DNA from: Lysinibacillus louembei
GTDB lineage: Bacteria > Bacillota > Bacilli > Bacillales_A > Planococcaceae
NCBI RefSeq assembly: GCF_033880585.1
Contig: NZ_CP137624.1
Location: 62,001-126,000, forward strand
Direction of reading: 5' to 3'
DNA length: 64,000 nt
Numbering within the stretch: the stretch's first letter is position 1; every line of letters begins with the position of its first letter. Of this stretch, positions 45,488 to 54,262 are shown in pieces. The notes beneath the pieces were generated by a model. It did no database searches. It was not told the origin of the DNA and saw only the letters and a list, made by a program, of their open reading frames with translations. The translations under genes were made by a program, and so were the position numbers.

Positions 45488-45532
45488 AAATGTCCTTTCA
45501 TTATAAAATTGATGATGAAAGGGCATTTTTTT
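45488..45532 (+). terminator. Terminator between ykvS and the CPBP protease gene
   Basis: A long hairpin (AAATG, a T-G wobble, CCTTTCAT with its complement) followed by seven T. It is 150 bases after ykvS and 33 before the next start. Confidence 0.85.
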
Positions 45533-45564
45533 GTTAGTATTACGTTAGGGGGTTGATACATTTT

Positions 45565-46176
45565 ATGAAATTCGTTAAACAAGCTCCAATACTGTTGCTT
45601 TCTTTAATTTTCATGTATGCAATGCTATTTTATACATTTTCTGAAAAAGCGATTTTCTGGTACTTATACACATTTACTCTGCTAGTAGGCATTGCGATTT
45701 CACTCGTTACAGAAAAATTCGAAGATAGCTTACCGACATGGCAATATTTAATATTCGGTATTGGTTATGGAACCATCACATATGGAATTGTAAAAGTAGG
45801 CTATTTAATCCTTCCGTTTATAAGCCCAAATGCACCACAACAAATTGCGAACTTTTTAGCAAAATATGGCCCATCTACAGTTTGGCATTATTTACTGCTT
45901 ATTTTTATTATCGTCGTAGGAGAAGAAATGTTTTGGCGTGGCTTCGTTCAACAGCAATTAAAACGCTTCGTTAAAAGCAGCTATGCAGTCCTTATTACAG
46001 CGCTTTTATTCTCCATTTCAGTTGCGATTAGCGGCTTTATACCAGGCGTAATAGCTGCCTTTGTTTCAGGTCTTTTATGGGGTGCTTTATATGAATGGAA
46101 AAAAAGCTTACCATTAATTATTGTCTCCCATGTAGTGTTTGTTTTATTATTATTTTTAGTTTTACCACTCACATAA
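45565..46176 (+). CDS. CPBP-family intramembrane metalloprotease
   Basis: 203 residues with six or seven helices. The CPBP motifs are visible: EEMFWRG (EExxxR, catalytic Glu) at about residue 118 and the C-terminal His in IVSHVVF. These proteases are related to Rce1 and bacteriocin-immunity Abi proteins. The ATG follows GTTAGGGGG with a long spacer; a TTG four codons earlier lies inside that site. Substrate unknown. Confidence 0.85.
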   Translation: MKFVKQAPILLLSLIFMYAMLFYTFSEKAIFWYLYTFTLLVGIAISLVTEKFEDSLPTWQYLIFGIGYGTITYGIVKVGYLILPFISPNAPQQIANFLAKYGPSTVWHYLLLIFIIVVGEEMFWRGFVQQQLKRFVKSSYAVLITALLFSISVAISGFIPGVIAAFVSGLLWGALYEWKKSLPLIIVSHVVFVLLLFLVLPLT

Positions 46177-46240
46177 CTACTTTTTTGCAGGAAACTTATT
46201 TAAATTAGGTACGTCCTTATATTATAAGGAGGAATGTTAA

Positions 46241-46927
46241 ATGAAAAAATATTTATTAATTCTCTCTATTTTAACTGCTCTATTATTAGCAGCATGTGGT
46301 ACAGAATCACAAACTGAAGAACCATCTCCAACCGATGATTCCAATGGAGCTCCAGTAGAAAATCCTAGCGAGCAAGAGGAAACAGATGGAGATGATGCAG
46401 TAGAAGAAGAGGAAACAGAAGAAAATACAGAAGACCCAGCAACAGAGGAAAATCCAACAAACGATGTACAATCTATTACGTATAAATCAAATAATCAAGA
46501 AATAAAGGGTTCTACAACAAACACACAAAGCCCACAGCAAGATTATCATATCGATTTAATGGACGGGTTTACCATTACTGCTGAAGAGCCTGGTCGTGAT
46601 GTTGTGATGGCTGACGTTGACCCAGATGTATCTATGCGTATTGAAGCATTCCCAAAAGCAGATATCGTATTTGAAGAGCTGTTAACAAATACAAGTGATA
46701 TGGTCGAGGCCTCTCTCGCTGGGGAAGACTATAATGAATATGATTTATCATCTATTCAATTAGACGAGCAAATTACGAATATGCATACATTTTTTGTAGA
46801 ATATGAAGGCGAAACGGTATTAACACTTTTATATGAAAGACCAGATAAATTTATTCGCTTAACTATTTTTGATAATGATGCTGATTTAAAAGATGCCCTT
46901 GTAAAAATGGGCCTAACAATTAAATAA
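46241..46927 (+). CDS. Lipoprotein with an acidic linker
   Basis: 228 residues. Lipobox LAAC ends at Cys19. Residues 20-75 are almost only Glu, Asp, Thr, Pro and Asn, an unstructured spacer that would hold the folded domain (90-228) away from the membrane. That domain is of an unknown type. Strong AAGGAGG site; a terminator follows. No function proposed. Confidence 0.75.
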   Translation: MKKYLLILSILTALLLAACGTESQTEEPSPTDDSNGAPVENPSEQEETDGDDAVEEEETEENTEDPATEENPTNDVQSITYKSNNQEIKGSTTNTQSPQQDYHIDLMDGFTITAEEPGRDVVMADVDPDVSMRIEAFPKADIVFEELLTNTSDMVEASLAGEDYNEYDLSSIQLDEQITNMHTFFVEYEGETVLTLLYERPDKFIRLTIFDNDADLKDALVKMGLTIK

Positions 46928-46933
46928 AGAAAA

Positions 46934-46977
46934 GGGGCTGTCCAGAAAGTGAACTTTCTGAACAGCTCCGCTTTTTT
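46934..46977 (+). terminator. Terminator of the lipoprotein gene
   Basis: GGAGCTGT-like outer arms and CAGAAAGT with ACTTTCTG inside, ending in six T. Confidence 0.85.
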
Positions 46978-47063
46978 ACATAGTCAATTTTTGTTTAAAA
47001 TTGTGCGCCTGTGGTGGTCACAATAGAGCTTTTCTTCGACGAGTATTGTCACATCCTCGTCGT

Positions 47064-47103
47064 AAAGGGGGCGTCCCAAAATGACTTTCGGACGCCCCCT
47101 TCT
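47064..47103 (-). terminator. Terminator of the marR gene
   Basis: GC-rich stem of twelve pairs (AAGGGGGCGTCC with its complement). A further hairpin (CGACGAG/CTCGTCG) lies beside it. Confidence 0.75.
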
Positions 47104-47128
47104 TTGTGCCTTAAACATACATATTCTC

Positions 47129-47575
47129 TTAATAGGATAGATCTTTCACAGATAAACCTAGCTTTTTTAACAGCTCAATTGCTTGTTCCTTTTCCTCAGA
47201 AGATAATGCACTAAGTAACTCATGTAAATGCTTTTCATGCTGTGGAAATATTTCTGCCATAAATTGTGCGCCTGCCTCAGTAATATCCGCATATGTCACA
47301 CGGCGGTCTTCTGGACAAGATACACGCATTATGTAACCTCTTTTTTCAAGCTTATCAACTACATAGGTAATTGAGCCGCTTGCCAATAATATTTTATTGC
47401 CGATATGCTGTAAAGGCTGTCTTCCTTTGTGATAGAGAAGCTCTAATACTGCAAATTCAGTTGGATTTAATCCATTTTTTTGAAAAAACTGATTTGTTGT
47501 TTCATTAATTGCTTTATATGCACGTGACAGTACGATAAATAGCTTTAATGATTGTTTAATTTCTTCTGAAGCCAT
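47129..47575 (-). CDS. MarR-family transcriptional regulator
   Basis: 148 residues, winged helix: NPTEFAVLELLYHKG, ILLASGSITYVVDKLEKRGYIMRV and the wing CPEDRRVTYADIT. MarR dimers usually repress neighbouring genes and release them on binding small phenolic or oxidising ligands. ATG 47575 is chosen because AAGG would touch the ATG at 47584. Its target gene is not clear: it is isolated between terminators. Confidence 0.9.
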   Translation of the reverse strand: MASEEIKQSLKLFIVLSRAYKAINETTNQFFQKNGLNPTEFAVLELLYHKGRQPLQHIGNKILLASGSITYVVDKLEKRGYIMRVSCPEDRRVTYADITEAGAQFMAEIFPQHEKHLHELLSALSSEEKEQAIELLKKLGLSVKDLSY

Positions 47576-47584
47576 ACAATCCAT

Positions 47585-47800
47585 CCTTATCTAAAATCGA
47601 TTACGCCTTGACTAATGTTCTACATTTTGGAGTTTATCCGTTAAAATGTGCGACATTACTAGATGCTTTAGTTTGATTTAGTGAATTACTCATCGCCTCG
47701 CCAAAACACAAATTCCGCTAAATCAAGATAACTTATATACAAAGCATTATAGCCATTCCTTAAAGTACTTGTCCAATATTTAAATTTCTTTTTCTATTTA
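47585..47800. other. Spacer upstream of the marR gene
   Basis: About 215 bases without an open frame or recognised site. The marR promoter should be here. Confidence 0.3.
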
Positions 47801-47861
47801 AAAGGCTGCAATAGTGTTGTCTGAAAAGTACTATCTTGTCAGACAACTCTATCACAGCCTT
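47801..47861 (-). terminator. Terminator of the histidine kinase gene
   Basis: AAGGCTG/CAGCCTT outer and GTTGTCTGA/TCAGACAAC inner stems. The T run after it on the minus strand is short. Confidence 0.75.
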
Positions 47862-47873
47862 GTTTTAGCAAAA

Positions 47874-49277
47874 TCAAGTTAGACTCACCGATTCCTGCAA
47901 CGGCATATTCATTACATACTTATATGAATCAACAGGGATTGTAAATGTAAACGCCGTTCCAATTCCTTCCTTACTCCAAACACGTACATTGCCATTATGC
48001 TCTTCAATTACTTTTTTAACAAGAGGTAAACCAAGACCAGAACCTTGCTTTTTCGTTGTAAAGAAAGGTGTAAATAATCCGTTCATCGTTTCCTCATTCA
48101 TACCTTGTCCCTCATCTTTTACAATTAGCTCAATGTCGCCATCCATATTATAGCCTATTGTAATTGTAATCGTTCCACCTAACGGCATCACTTCAATGGC
48201 ATTTTTTATAACGTTGATCAATAGTTGCTTCAATCGTACCTCATTGCCAATCATTTTATATTCATCTACAAGCGAATGTTCAAGCATTAACAAAATATTA
48301 CTTTGAATTGCTTGTGGCTGCATAAGGTCAACAATTTGTTGAACAATTTTAACTAAAGAAATTTCCTCCATTACATATCTTGGTGGCTTTGATAAATATA
48401 AAAAATCCTCTAAAATAAGCTCTAATCGCTCAAATTCAGCATCAATAATAGAAAAATACTTCTCACCATCATCGCTCGTATTCAATCTTAATAAATCTAA
48501 AAATCCTTTTAGTGAAGTCATTGGATTTCTTATTTCATGTACAATTGACGCCACAAGCTCATTTAAATTAGACAGCACTTTTTCTTCTTTCTCATCCTCC
48601 ATCTTTCTTTCTTCAGTTACATCTTTAATAATCGTCACAATGAAAGGATCCATGCTTCCCGCAACCGCTGTCATCTCATAAATTATTGTTTCACTATCGA
48701 CTTCCTGCTCAAAATCTATTGCACCGACTGAGCACTCGTCCATTTTTTGAATATACGCTAAAAATTCCTCTTGTGAAAAACCTACATCATACAATAGTTG
48801 CTCATATGTTTTAGCTATTATTTGTTCATTGCTATATCCGAAAATATTTAAAGCACCCTGTGATGCATCTATAATATCTCCATGCTCGTCCGATAAAATC
48901 GCTCCTGAGTATGCGTAATCTATAATAGAGCATAAAATCTTTTTATTAACTACCTCTTCAATATTTAGCCAAATAATAAAGGATTGCTCCTGTTTACAAT
49001 AACAGCCAAATATAGTTGTAGAAATTAAATTATTTTTTACAATAATGTTTACATTACAAAATGCTATTCCTAAATTCTTCATTTGTTCTACAAATGCATC
49101 CCATATTTTAATGGACATGTCATCAAGTAGCAGCTGCTCCACTACATAATTCTGACCTAATAACTGCGCTGCTTCTTGATTCATTTTTTGAATTTGACCT
49201 GATTCGTGCATGACAATAATTGACTCTTTACACTCGTCAAAGAGTCTATCAAGCTTGGAAATATCAATATAACTCAA
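47874..49277 (-). CDS. Cytosolic PAS-domain sensor histidine kinase, sporulation-kinase type
   Basis: 467 residues. Two PAS-like regions (about 10-110 and 115-225), a HisKA domain with the phospho-acceptor His in VHEIRNPMTSLKGF, and an ATPase domain with N box NVIKNAIEVM, G1 KDEGQGMNEE and G2 GSGLGLP. No membrane helix. The His-box text is that of the KinA/KinE group, which phosphorylate Spo0F. No response regulator is beside it, so it is an orphan kinase, as sporulation kinases are. TTG start behind AGGAGG. Confidence 0.88.
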   Translation of the reverse strand: MSYIDISKLDRLFDECKESIIVMHESGQIQKMNQEAAQLLGQNYVVEQLLLDDMSIKIWDAFVEQMKNLGIAFCNVNIIVKNNLISTTIFGCYCKQEQSFIIWLNIEEVVNKKILCSIIDYAYSGAILSDEHGDIIDASQGALNIFGYSNEQIIAKTYEQLLYDVGFSQEEFLAYIQKMDECSVGAIDFEQEVDSETIIYEMTAVAGSMDPFIVTIIKDVTEERKMEDEKEEKVLSNLNELVASIVHEIRNPMTSLKGFLDLLRLNTSDDGEKYFSIIDAEFERLELILEDFLYLSKPPRYVMEEISLVKIVQQIVDLMQPQAIQSNILLMLEHSLVDEYKMIGNEVRLKQLLINVIKNAIEVMPLGGTITITIGYNMDGDIELIVKDEGQGMNEETMNGLFTPFFTTKKQGSGLGLPLVKKVIEEHNGNVRVWSKEGIGTAFTFTIPVDSYKYVMNMPLQESVSLT

Positions 49278-49741
49278 GTAAAACGAACCTCCTGTTGTAA
49301 AGTAATCGCGCTATCAATTAGTATGCTATTTATATCCTATTAACTATATTACATTTTTATTACCTAATATTCTATATTTTCCGAAAAAATATTTAGTAAT
49401 CAAGATATTTTATTTCAAAATGCGAATAAACGTTTCTTTTTTTCGGAATTTTATTGTAGAAAAAATAGATTTATCATCGAAAGATATAATTGACAAAATA
49501 AAGACAATTCTTTTGAAGAGATGAGTTTGCTTGTCTTTTTATAGAAAACTAAAAATATCGTTGATATCTATTTGTTACGATGGATTTGCTTTCTAATTAG
49601 TTGGGGCCAAATGGTGTTTCTAGCCTCCTCCAAAAATAGACAGCCACATCACACGCTATTTATCTTGTCATCCCTAGCTTATGACGCTGAACGAAAAATG
49701 ATGTATTTTGTTATTAAACGTTAGTCGCAATTTTTAGTAAG
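49278..49741. other. Long AT-rich intergenic region
   Basis: About 460 bases between divergent genes. No open frame with a ribosome site, repeat or stable RNA fold was recognised. The kinase promoter should lie in its left part. Confidence 0.4.
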
Positions 49742-49770
49742 TTGTCGCATTTACGCTACACTGCTACAAT
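49742..49770 (+). promoter_or_regulatory. Sigma-A promoter of the radical SAM gene
   Basis: TTGTCG at 49742-49747 and TACAAT at 49765-49770, spacer 17. Start of transcription would be near 49777, just ahead of the ribosome site. Confidence 0.6.
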
Positions 49771-49796
49771 AATAACTAGAAAAAAGGAGAGAGTTT

Positions 49797-51545
49797 ATGA
49801 AAATTGTATTAGCTACATTAAACGCCAAATATATTCATACAAATTTAGCCATCCGCTATTTAAAAGCAAGTGCCTATCCTGAATTCATCCCAGAGCTTGC
49901 TGAATATACAATTAAAGACCCAGCCTTCAACATCGTGTCAGATTTATTTCAAAAGCAGCCCGATGTTGTCGGCTTTAGCTGTTATATTTGGAACATCGAA
50001 GAAACTTTGCATGTGATTAAAATGTTAAAAACAGTTTTACCTAACACTAAAGTTATTTTAGGTGGCCCTGAAGTATCCTATGATGTGCACCATTGGCTAA
50101 AAAATCATGCGGAAATTGATTTTATCGTCATGGGTGAAGGTGAAACCTCCTTTAAGGAGCTGCTGCACTATTTAGATGGTGATATATCGTTAGAGGATGT
50201 GCGTGGTATTTGCTATTTAGAAGATGGCAAAGTGAAAATCCATGCACAGCCACCGAAAATTGATTTGCGTGAGCTTGCTACACCGTTTCGCTTTGAGGAG
50301 GATTTGCCACATCTCGGCAAGCGCATCCAATATATCGAAACGAGCCGTGGCTGCCCTTTCCAATGTCAATTTTGCTTATCAAGCATCGAGGTAGGCGTAC
50401 GCTATTTTAATCGTGAAAAAATTAAAGAGGACATTCGCTTTTTAATGGATAATGGAGCAAGAACGATTAAATTCGTTGACCGTACTTTCAATATTAGCCG
50501 CAGCTATGCGATGGAAATGTTCCAATTTTTAATTGATGAGCATAAGCCAGGTGTTGTGTTCCAATTTGAAATTACAGCAGATATTATGCGTCCTGAAGTT
50601 ATCCAATTTTTAAACGACAATGCACCGAAAGGCTTGTTCCGTTTTGAAATTGGTGTACAATCGACAAATGATTTAACAAATGAGCTTGTGAAACGCCGTC
50701 AAAACTTCGAGAAATTAAAACGCACGGTGACAATGGTTAAAGAAGGTGGTAAAATCGACCAGCATTTAGATTTAATTGCTGGCTTACCAGAGGAGGACTA
50801 CGCTTCCTTCCGTGATACATTTAACGATGTCTTTGCAATGCGCCCAGAGGAATTACAGCTAGGCTTCTTAAAGCTACTGCGCGGGACAGGCCTACGTCTA
50901 GAAGCTAAAAAATACGGCTACACATATGTCGATATTGCACCATACGAAATCTTCTCAAATAATGTGCTAACCTTTGATGATATCGTTCGCATTAAGCATG
51001 CAGAGGATGTACTTGAAAAGTATTGGAATGCCCATCGCATGGATTACACAATTGAATATTTAGTAACAGAGGTATTCGAAACACCATTCGACTTTTTCCA
51101 AAGCTTCGGCACTTACTGGGAAATGCGTGGTTGGTCACGTATCGGACATCAGCTAGAAGATTTATTCCAGCGTTTACTCGAATTTTTACAAACAGTGCCA
51201 AACGTCGATTTAGCGATTGTACAAAATATTATGCAGCTTGATTATTTACAGGAACAGCAATTCCAGCCACGTAAAATTTGGTGGAAAGAACGTACAGATA
51301 AAGAGCAGCAAAAAAATATTTATACACTATTGCGCCAAAACCCTACAATTGCTGGTGAGGAATTTGCGGCAATGAGCATAACAGAGCGTGATTTATTCAA
51401 ACACTCGCTCATTATCCCAACAACAATTTCTTATCAAGATTTCCTCAATGGGCGAATTAAAAAACATAAAGGTTATTTATTTACTTATTTCCGCCAAGGA
51501 CAGCAGCCTTACTTTGCGGATATTCAGGAAAATTTAAAACAGTAA
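49797..51545 (+). CDS. B12-binding-domain radical SAM protein
   Basis: 582 residues: N-terminal cobalamin-binding Rossmann domain (about 1-140; VVGFSCYIWN, VILGGPEVSYD), radical SAM domain (about 180-390) with cluster Cys186/Cys190/Cys193 (CPFQCQFC), and a C-terminal DUF4080-like region. Members carry out difficult methylations or rearrangements; the substrate here is unknown. The DxHxxG cobalamin-ligand motif is not evident, so B12 may bind base-off without it or not at all. AAAGGAGAG precedes the ATG. A terminator follows. Confidence 0.85.
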   Translation: MKIVLATLNAKYIHTNLAIRYLKASAYPEFIPELAEYTIKDPAFNIVSDLFQKQPDVVGFSCYIWNIEETLHVIKMLKTVLPNTKVILGGPEVSYDVHHWLKNHAEIDFIVMGEGETSFKELLHYLDGDISLEDVRGICYLEDGKVKIHAQPPKIDLRELATPFRFEEDLPHLGKRIQYIETSRGCPFQCQFCLSSIEVGVRYFNREKIKEDIRFLMDNGARTIKFVDRTFNISRSYAMEMFQFLIDEHKPGVVFQFEITADIMRPEVIQFLNDNAPKGLFRFEIGVQSTNDLTNELVKRRQNFEKLKRTVTMVKEGGKIDQHLDLIAGLPEEDYASFRDTFNDVFAMRPEELQLGFLKLLRGTGLRLEAKKYGYTYVDIAPYEIFSNNVLTFDDIVRIKHAEDVLEKYWNAHRMDYTIEYLVTEVFETPFDFFQSFGTYWEMRGWSRIGHQLEDLFQRLLEFLQTVPNVDLAIVQNIMQLDYLQEQQFQPRKIWWKERTDKEQQKNIYTLLRQNPTIAGEEFAAMSITERDLFKHSLIIPTTISYQDFLNGRIKKHKGYLFTYFRQGQQPYFADIQENLKQ

Positions 51546-51570
51546 TATGGTTCGTCCAGCCAACTAAAAA

Positions 51571-51613
51571 GGCGTGTCTGAAATATTTTTCGGACACGCT
51601 CTTTATTTTGTAA
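51571..51613 (+). terminator. Terminator of the radical SAM gene
   Basis: GCGTGTCTG with CGGACACGC (one G-T) and a T-rich stretch after it. Confidence 0.75.
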
Positions 51614-51637
51614 CGAATTGCTACGCCATGGTACTAA

Positions 51638-52270
51638 TTAGTTGAACGAAAGTTAGAAAACTATTTGCAGGTGCATTATCCAGAGGAAAATTATTCATTA
51701 CAGACGAGAGGCTATACTTTTAAAGATGCCTCTTATGTATTTGATTTTATTTATCAGAGTGATATAGCTCAAAAATCGTAGACATATACGGTGTCTGTAG
51801 GCACAGGGCTCATGCCAAAGAACATTGTCGATTTCACATTGCATTATGATTCGACAGATGGAGACATATCTCAACAATGGAGCGAAGAAAGTTCAAAATA
51901 TGTACAGGATTTATTACAAGAGCTACCAATCAGAGTTTCTGTTACATATAGCATTCAAGTGCCTATTGATCTGATCAAATCACAACCTTATTGGAAGCCA
52001 AATATTTCCCTTCCAGTGAAGCCTTCTATTTACATTGAATCGAGCTTCTATGATGGCGAGACAAAGGAAGATTTTCTCCAGCTAGCAAATGAAGTACAAC
52101 AACGTTTAAATAACAGTGATATGCTTTATGACAGTGTTTTGATTATGACGGATGAGGAATTTGATAACTCTGATGGCTCAAAGAAAGGCTACGCATCAAC
52201 TTATTATGAAAGTCGTTATCGCGTTTTATTTAAAGCAACTGACAAAATTACAGCGCGAATGCTGTATTAA
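51638..52270 (+). pseudogene. Decayed gene with an in-frame TAG
   Basis: One frame reads LVERKLENYLQVHYPEEN, then GYTFKDASYVFDFIYQSDIAQKS, a TAG at 51779-51781, and then without a shift TYTVSVGTGLMPKNIVDF and on to 52270. Composition is protein-like on both sides of the TAG. Upstream the frame is closed by TAA at 51635 with no start or ribosome site, so the N-terminus is lost too. The part after the TAG (159 residues from a GTG at 51791) has no clear ribosome site. Family not recognised. Confidence 0.7.
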
Positions 52271-52321
52271 AAAGCTTACGACATTCCATCAGCAACTTTC
52301 TTTGTTCTATCAGCAACTTCA

Positions 52322-52360
52322 CATAAAAGGCTAGCCAGAAAATTCGGCTAGCCTTTTATG
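52322..52360. terminator. Hairpin near the left end of the prophage
   Basis: Fifteen perfect pairs (CATAAAAGGCTAGCC with its complement) around a nine-base loop. Both strands give T-rich ends, so it may end transcripts from either side. Confidence 0.7.
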
Positions 52361-52477
52361 ATTTACCCAATAATTACCCGTTTTAATGGCGGCTATTTTT
52401 ATGTTTTTTTATTTGTTTTTCTTCTATTAATATATGATTACTTTAATAGGTGTTGTTTTTTAATATGTTTTAATGTG

Positions 52478-52530
52478 TTTAGTTCAGGGGTCATATTGGG
52501 GGACAAAAAAACACAAAAGTTATCAAGCGT
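52478..52530 (+). other. Possible integrase-tail / attachment-site remnant
   Basis: The short frame 52358-52555 reads FSSGVILGDKKTQK at this place. GGGGTCATATTGGGGGAC resembles the 3' end of tyrosine-recombinase genes in Bacillales prophages (GVKLGVK-type tails). It lies at the junction between host genes and prophage genes. No integrase body is present and no second copy can be seen in the window, so this is a suggestion only. Confidence 0.25.
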
Positions 52531-52531
52531 A

Positions 52532-52561
52532 AAAACCTCAAGTGAATTTACTTGAGGTTTT
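52532..52561 (-). terminator. Terminator of the uvrX operon
   Basis: Twelve perfect pairs (AAAACCTCAAGT with its complement), six-base loop, five T on the minus strand. Confidence 0.85.
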
Positions 52562-52573
52562 AATATATCTTCA

Positions 52574-53836
52574 TTAAGCTAAGTGTCCTCCGATTTTATT
52601 ATTCCTTTGGATTGCTGTACCACTCGGCGTATATGATGCAGCACGTAAAATGGATGATGGACCAAAGCGCTCACGAATTTCATCTATAGTATGAGCTAGC
52701 ACTTGCCGCTGCGCTTTTCGCTCATCAAACAAATCTAGTTGTATACCCTGGACTTTTTCGAGATTGGAAATCCGCACAGCAAGTTGTCTCGCTGGTTCAC
52801 CCGCAAAATGCTCATCTAACAAATCCACACACGTTTGATACATCGTCATCGTTTCACATGTTGGCTCTTTTAAAGTTGTTGATCTGTAAAAGCCCTTTTC
52901 TTGCGCTCTCCTACTATAAGACACACCTAAACTTATCGTACGCCCGACGAATCCAGCACGTCTCATCCGCATCATTACATCCTCGCACATCTCCAGCAAC
53001 ACAATAGATATTTCCTTACGTGTTGGATAGTCTCGCATGAGCATTTGCCCTTGCCCAAAACTTTTGGTTTTTTTAATATCGATATTCGGCTCACCGAATG
53101 TTGATAAATCTACGCCCCATGCATGGTAGTACAACTGATTGCCCATCACACCAAACTTTTTCTCCAGCTCTTTTAAATCGGCTCTAGCTAAATCGCCAAT
53201 GCTGTATATACCCATAGCATTTAAGCTTGCCTCTGTCTGCCTACCAATCCCCCACATTTCGGATAGTGGTCTGATTGGCCATAACTTTTTAGGTATATCC
53301 TCAAACGTCCATTTCGCAAAACCTGTACGCTTAGCCTCCAAGTCTAACGCTAATTTCGACATTAACATATTTGGTCCCATGCCTACAGAGGACGGAATAC
53401 CAAATTGATTATATATTGATTGTTGTATTGTTTTTGCTGTTTCTTCTGGTAATCCCCACAGCCTTGTAGTGCCTGTTAAATCCACAAAACTTTCATCAAT
53501 ACTGTACACATGAATGGCTTCACGTGGCACATACTGCATGATTAATTTTGTGATTTCTACCGACATCCGTAAAAAGAAATTCATACGTGGCTCATATAAG
53601 CGAATATCAGGATGTTTCGGTATCTCATAGCGTCTATTGCCTGTTTTTATTTTAAAGCGTTGTTTCATCGCTGGCGAAGCTGCTAACACTACAGCCCCTG
53701 GTTGCGTAAGACTACCAACCACAGCAATTGCGTCATTAATTGGGTCTAGTCCCTCTTGCATCGCGATACAACTACTGTAAAAAGACTTCATATCAATACA
53801 AAAAATATCACGATTTGGCATTTGGTCGTAGTTCAT
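52574..53836 (-). CDS. uvrX: Y-family DNA polymerase, UvrX/YqjW type
   Basis: 420 residues. FCIDMKSFYSSC (catalytic Asp) and YSIDESFVDLTG (Asp-Glu pair) are the palm motifs of DinB/UmuC polymerases; the GIGRQTEASLNAMGI hairpin-helix-hairpin and the C-terminal little-finger region follow. Text matches UvrX of phage SP-beta and chromosomal YqjW. It copies damaged DNA. It overlaps the small upstream gene by four bases and lies under LexA-like boxes. Confidence 0.92.
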   Translation of the reverse strand: MNYDQMPNRDIFCIDMKSFYSSCIAMQEGLDPINDAIAVVGSLTQPGAVVLAASPAMKQRFKIKTGNRRYEIPKHPDIRLYEPRMNFFLRMSVEITKLIMQYVPREAIHVYSIDESFVDLTGTTRLWGLPEETAKTIQQSIYNQFGIPSSVGMGPNMLMSKLALDLEAKRTGFAKWTFEDIPKKLWPIRPLSEMWGIGRQTEASLNAMGIYSIGDLARADLKELEKKFGVMGNQLYYHAWGVDLSTFGEPNIDIKKTKSFGQGQMLMRDYPTRKEISIVLLEMCEDVMMRMRRAGFVGRTISLGVSYSRRAQEKGFYRSTTLKEPTCETMTMYQTCVDLLDEHFAGEPARQLAVRISNLEKVQGIQLDLFDERKAQRQVLAHTIDEIRERFGPSSILRAASYTPSGTAIQRNNKIGGHLA

Positions 53837-54054
53837 ATGACTTCACGCTCTCTTCTACTAACAGGCATAATCGCAAGTGTATTATCTACTATAAAAGTAC
53901 GTTTAGCGCATTTATTGAAACAATAAACCTGCATTGTATCGCCAGCTATTTTAATGATTTTCACACGTCTCTTTGAGATTTTACCATCCTTCGCCATATA
54001 TATAATATCCAAAAGCCATTGACGTTGCATTGCTTTTATAAGTTGATTTCGCAC
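53833..54054 (-). CDS. Small protein coupled to UvrX, YolD-like position
   Basis: 73 residues from a GTG with AAGGGGTG six bases upstream; a GTG three codons earlier would overlap that site. The text (IYMAKDGKISKRRVKIIKI, FNKCAKRTFIVDN) is a small beta-rich domain. In other Bacillales a YolD protein is encoded at this place and may control the polymerase; true homology to YolD is uncertain. It overlaps uvrX by four bases. Confidence 0.7.
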   Translation of the reverse strand: MRNQLIKAMQRQWLLDIIYMAKDGKISKRRVKIIKIAGDTMQVYCFNKCAKRTFIVDNTLAIMPVSRREREVI

Positions 54055-54070
54055 TTTGCCCACCCCTTAC

Positions 54071-54108
54071 AGAACGTTTGTTTGTAATTATTATAGAACA
54101 AACATTCG
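54071..54108. promoter_or_regulatory. Two LexA (DinR)-like boxes of the uvrX operon
   Basis: AGAACGTTTGTTTG (54071-54084) and AGAACAAACATTCG (54095-54108) resemble the Bacillus box CGAAC-N4-GTTCG; the first misses two positions, the second about three. On the minus strand TATAAT lies between them. Damage-induced expression is expected. Confidence 0.65.
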
Positions 54109-54200
54109 TTTTCGAATACAGGTAATTTATGTATTCACAAGTTGCTCAATGAGTGGCTTTTTTATTTTGAAAAATAATTTAAAAATATTTTATATTCCAC

Positions 54201-54228
54201 TTGCATTATATATCAGTTGTGTTATAAT
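54201..54228 (+). promoter_or_regulatory. Sigma-A promoter of the prophage cargo genes
   Basis: TTGCAT at 54201-54206 and TATAAT at 54223-54228, spacer 16, followed by a ribosome site and ATG at 54263. Confidence 0.65.
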
Positions 54229-54262
54229 AAAAGTAACAAAAGGAAACAGGGAGGAATTAAAA

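Noticed and set aside
49278-49741. Hidden small gene or RNA in the long gap
   Set aside because: Read on both strands; no ribosome site plus frame, no terminator and no stable fold were found.
54056-54262. Upstream extension of the first cargo gene
   Set aside because: It runs through the promoter and has no ribosome site; the ATG at 54263 has one.
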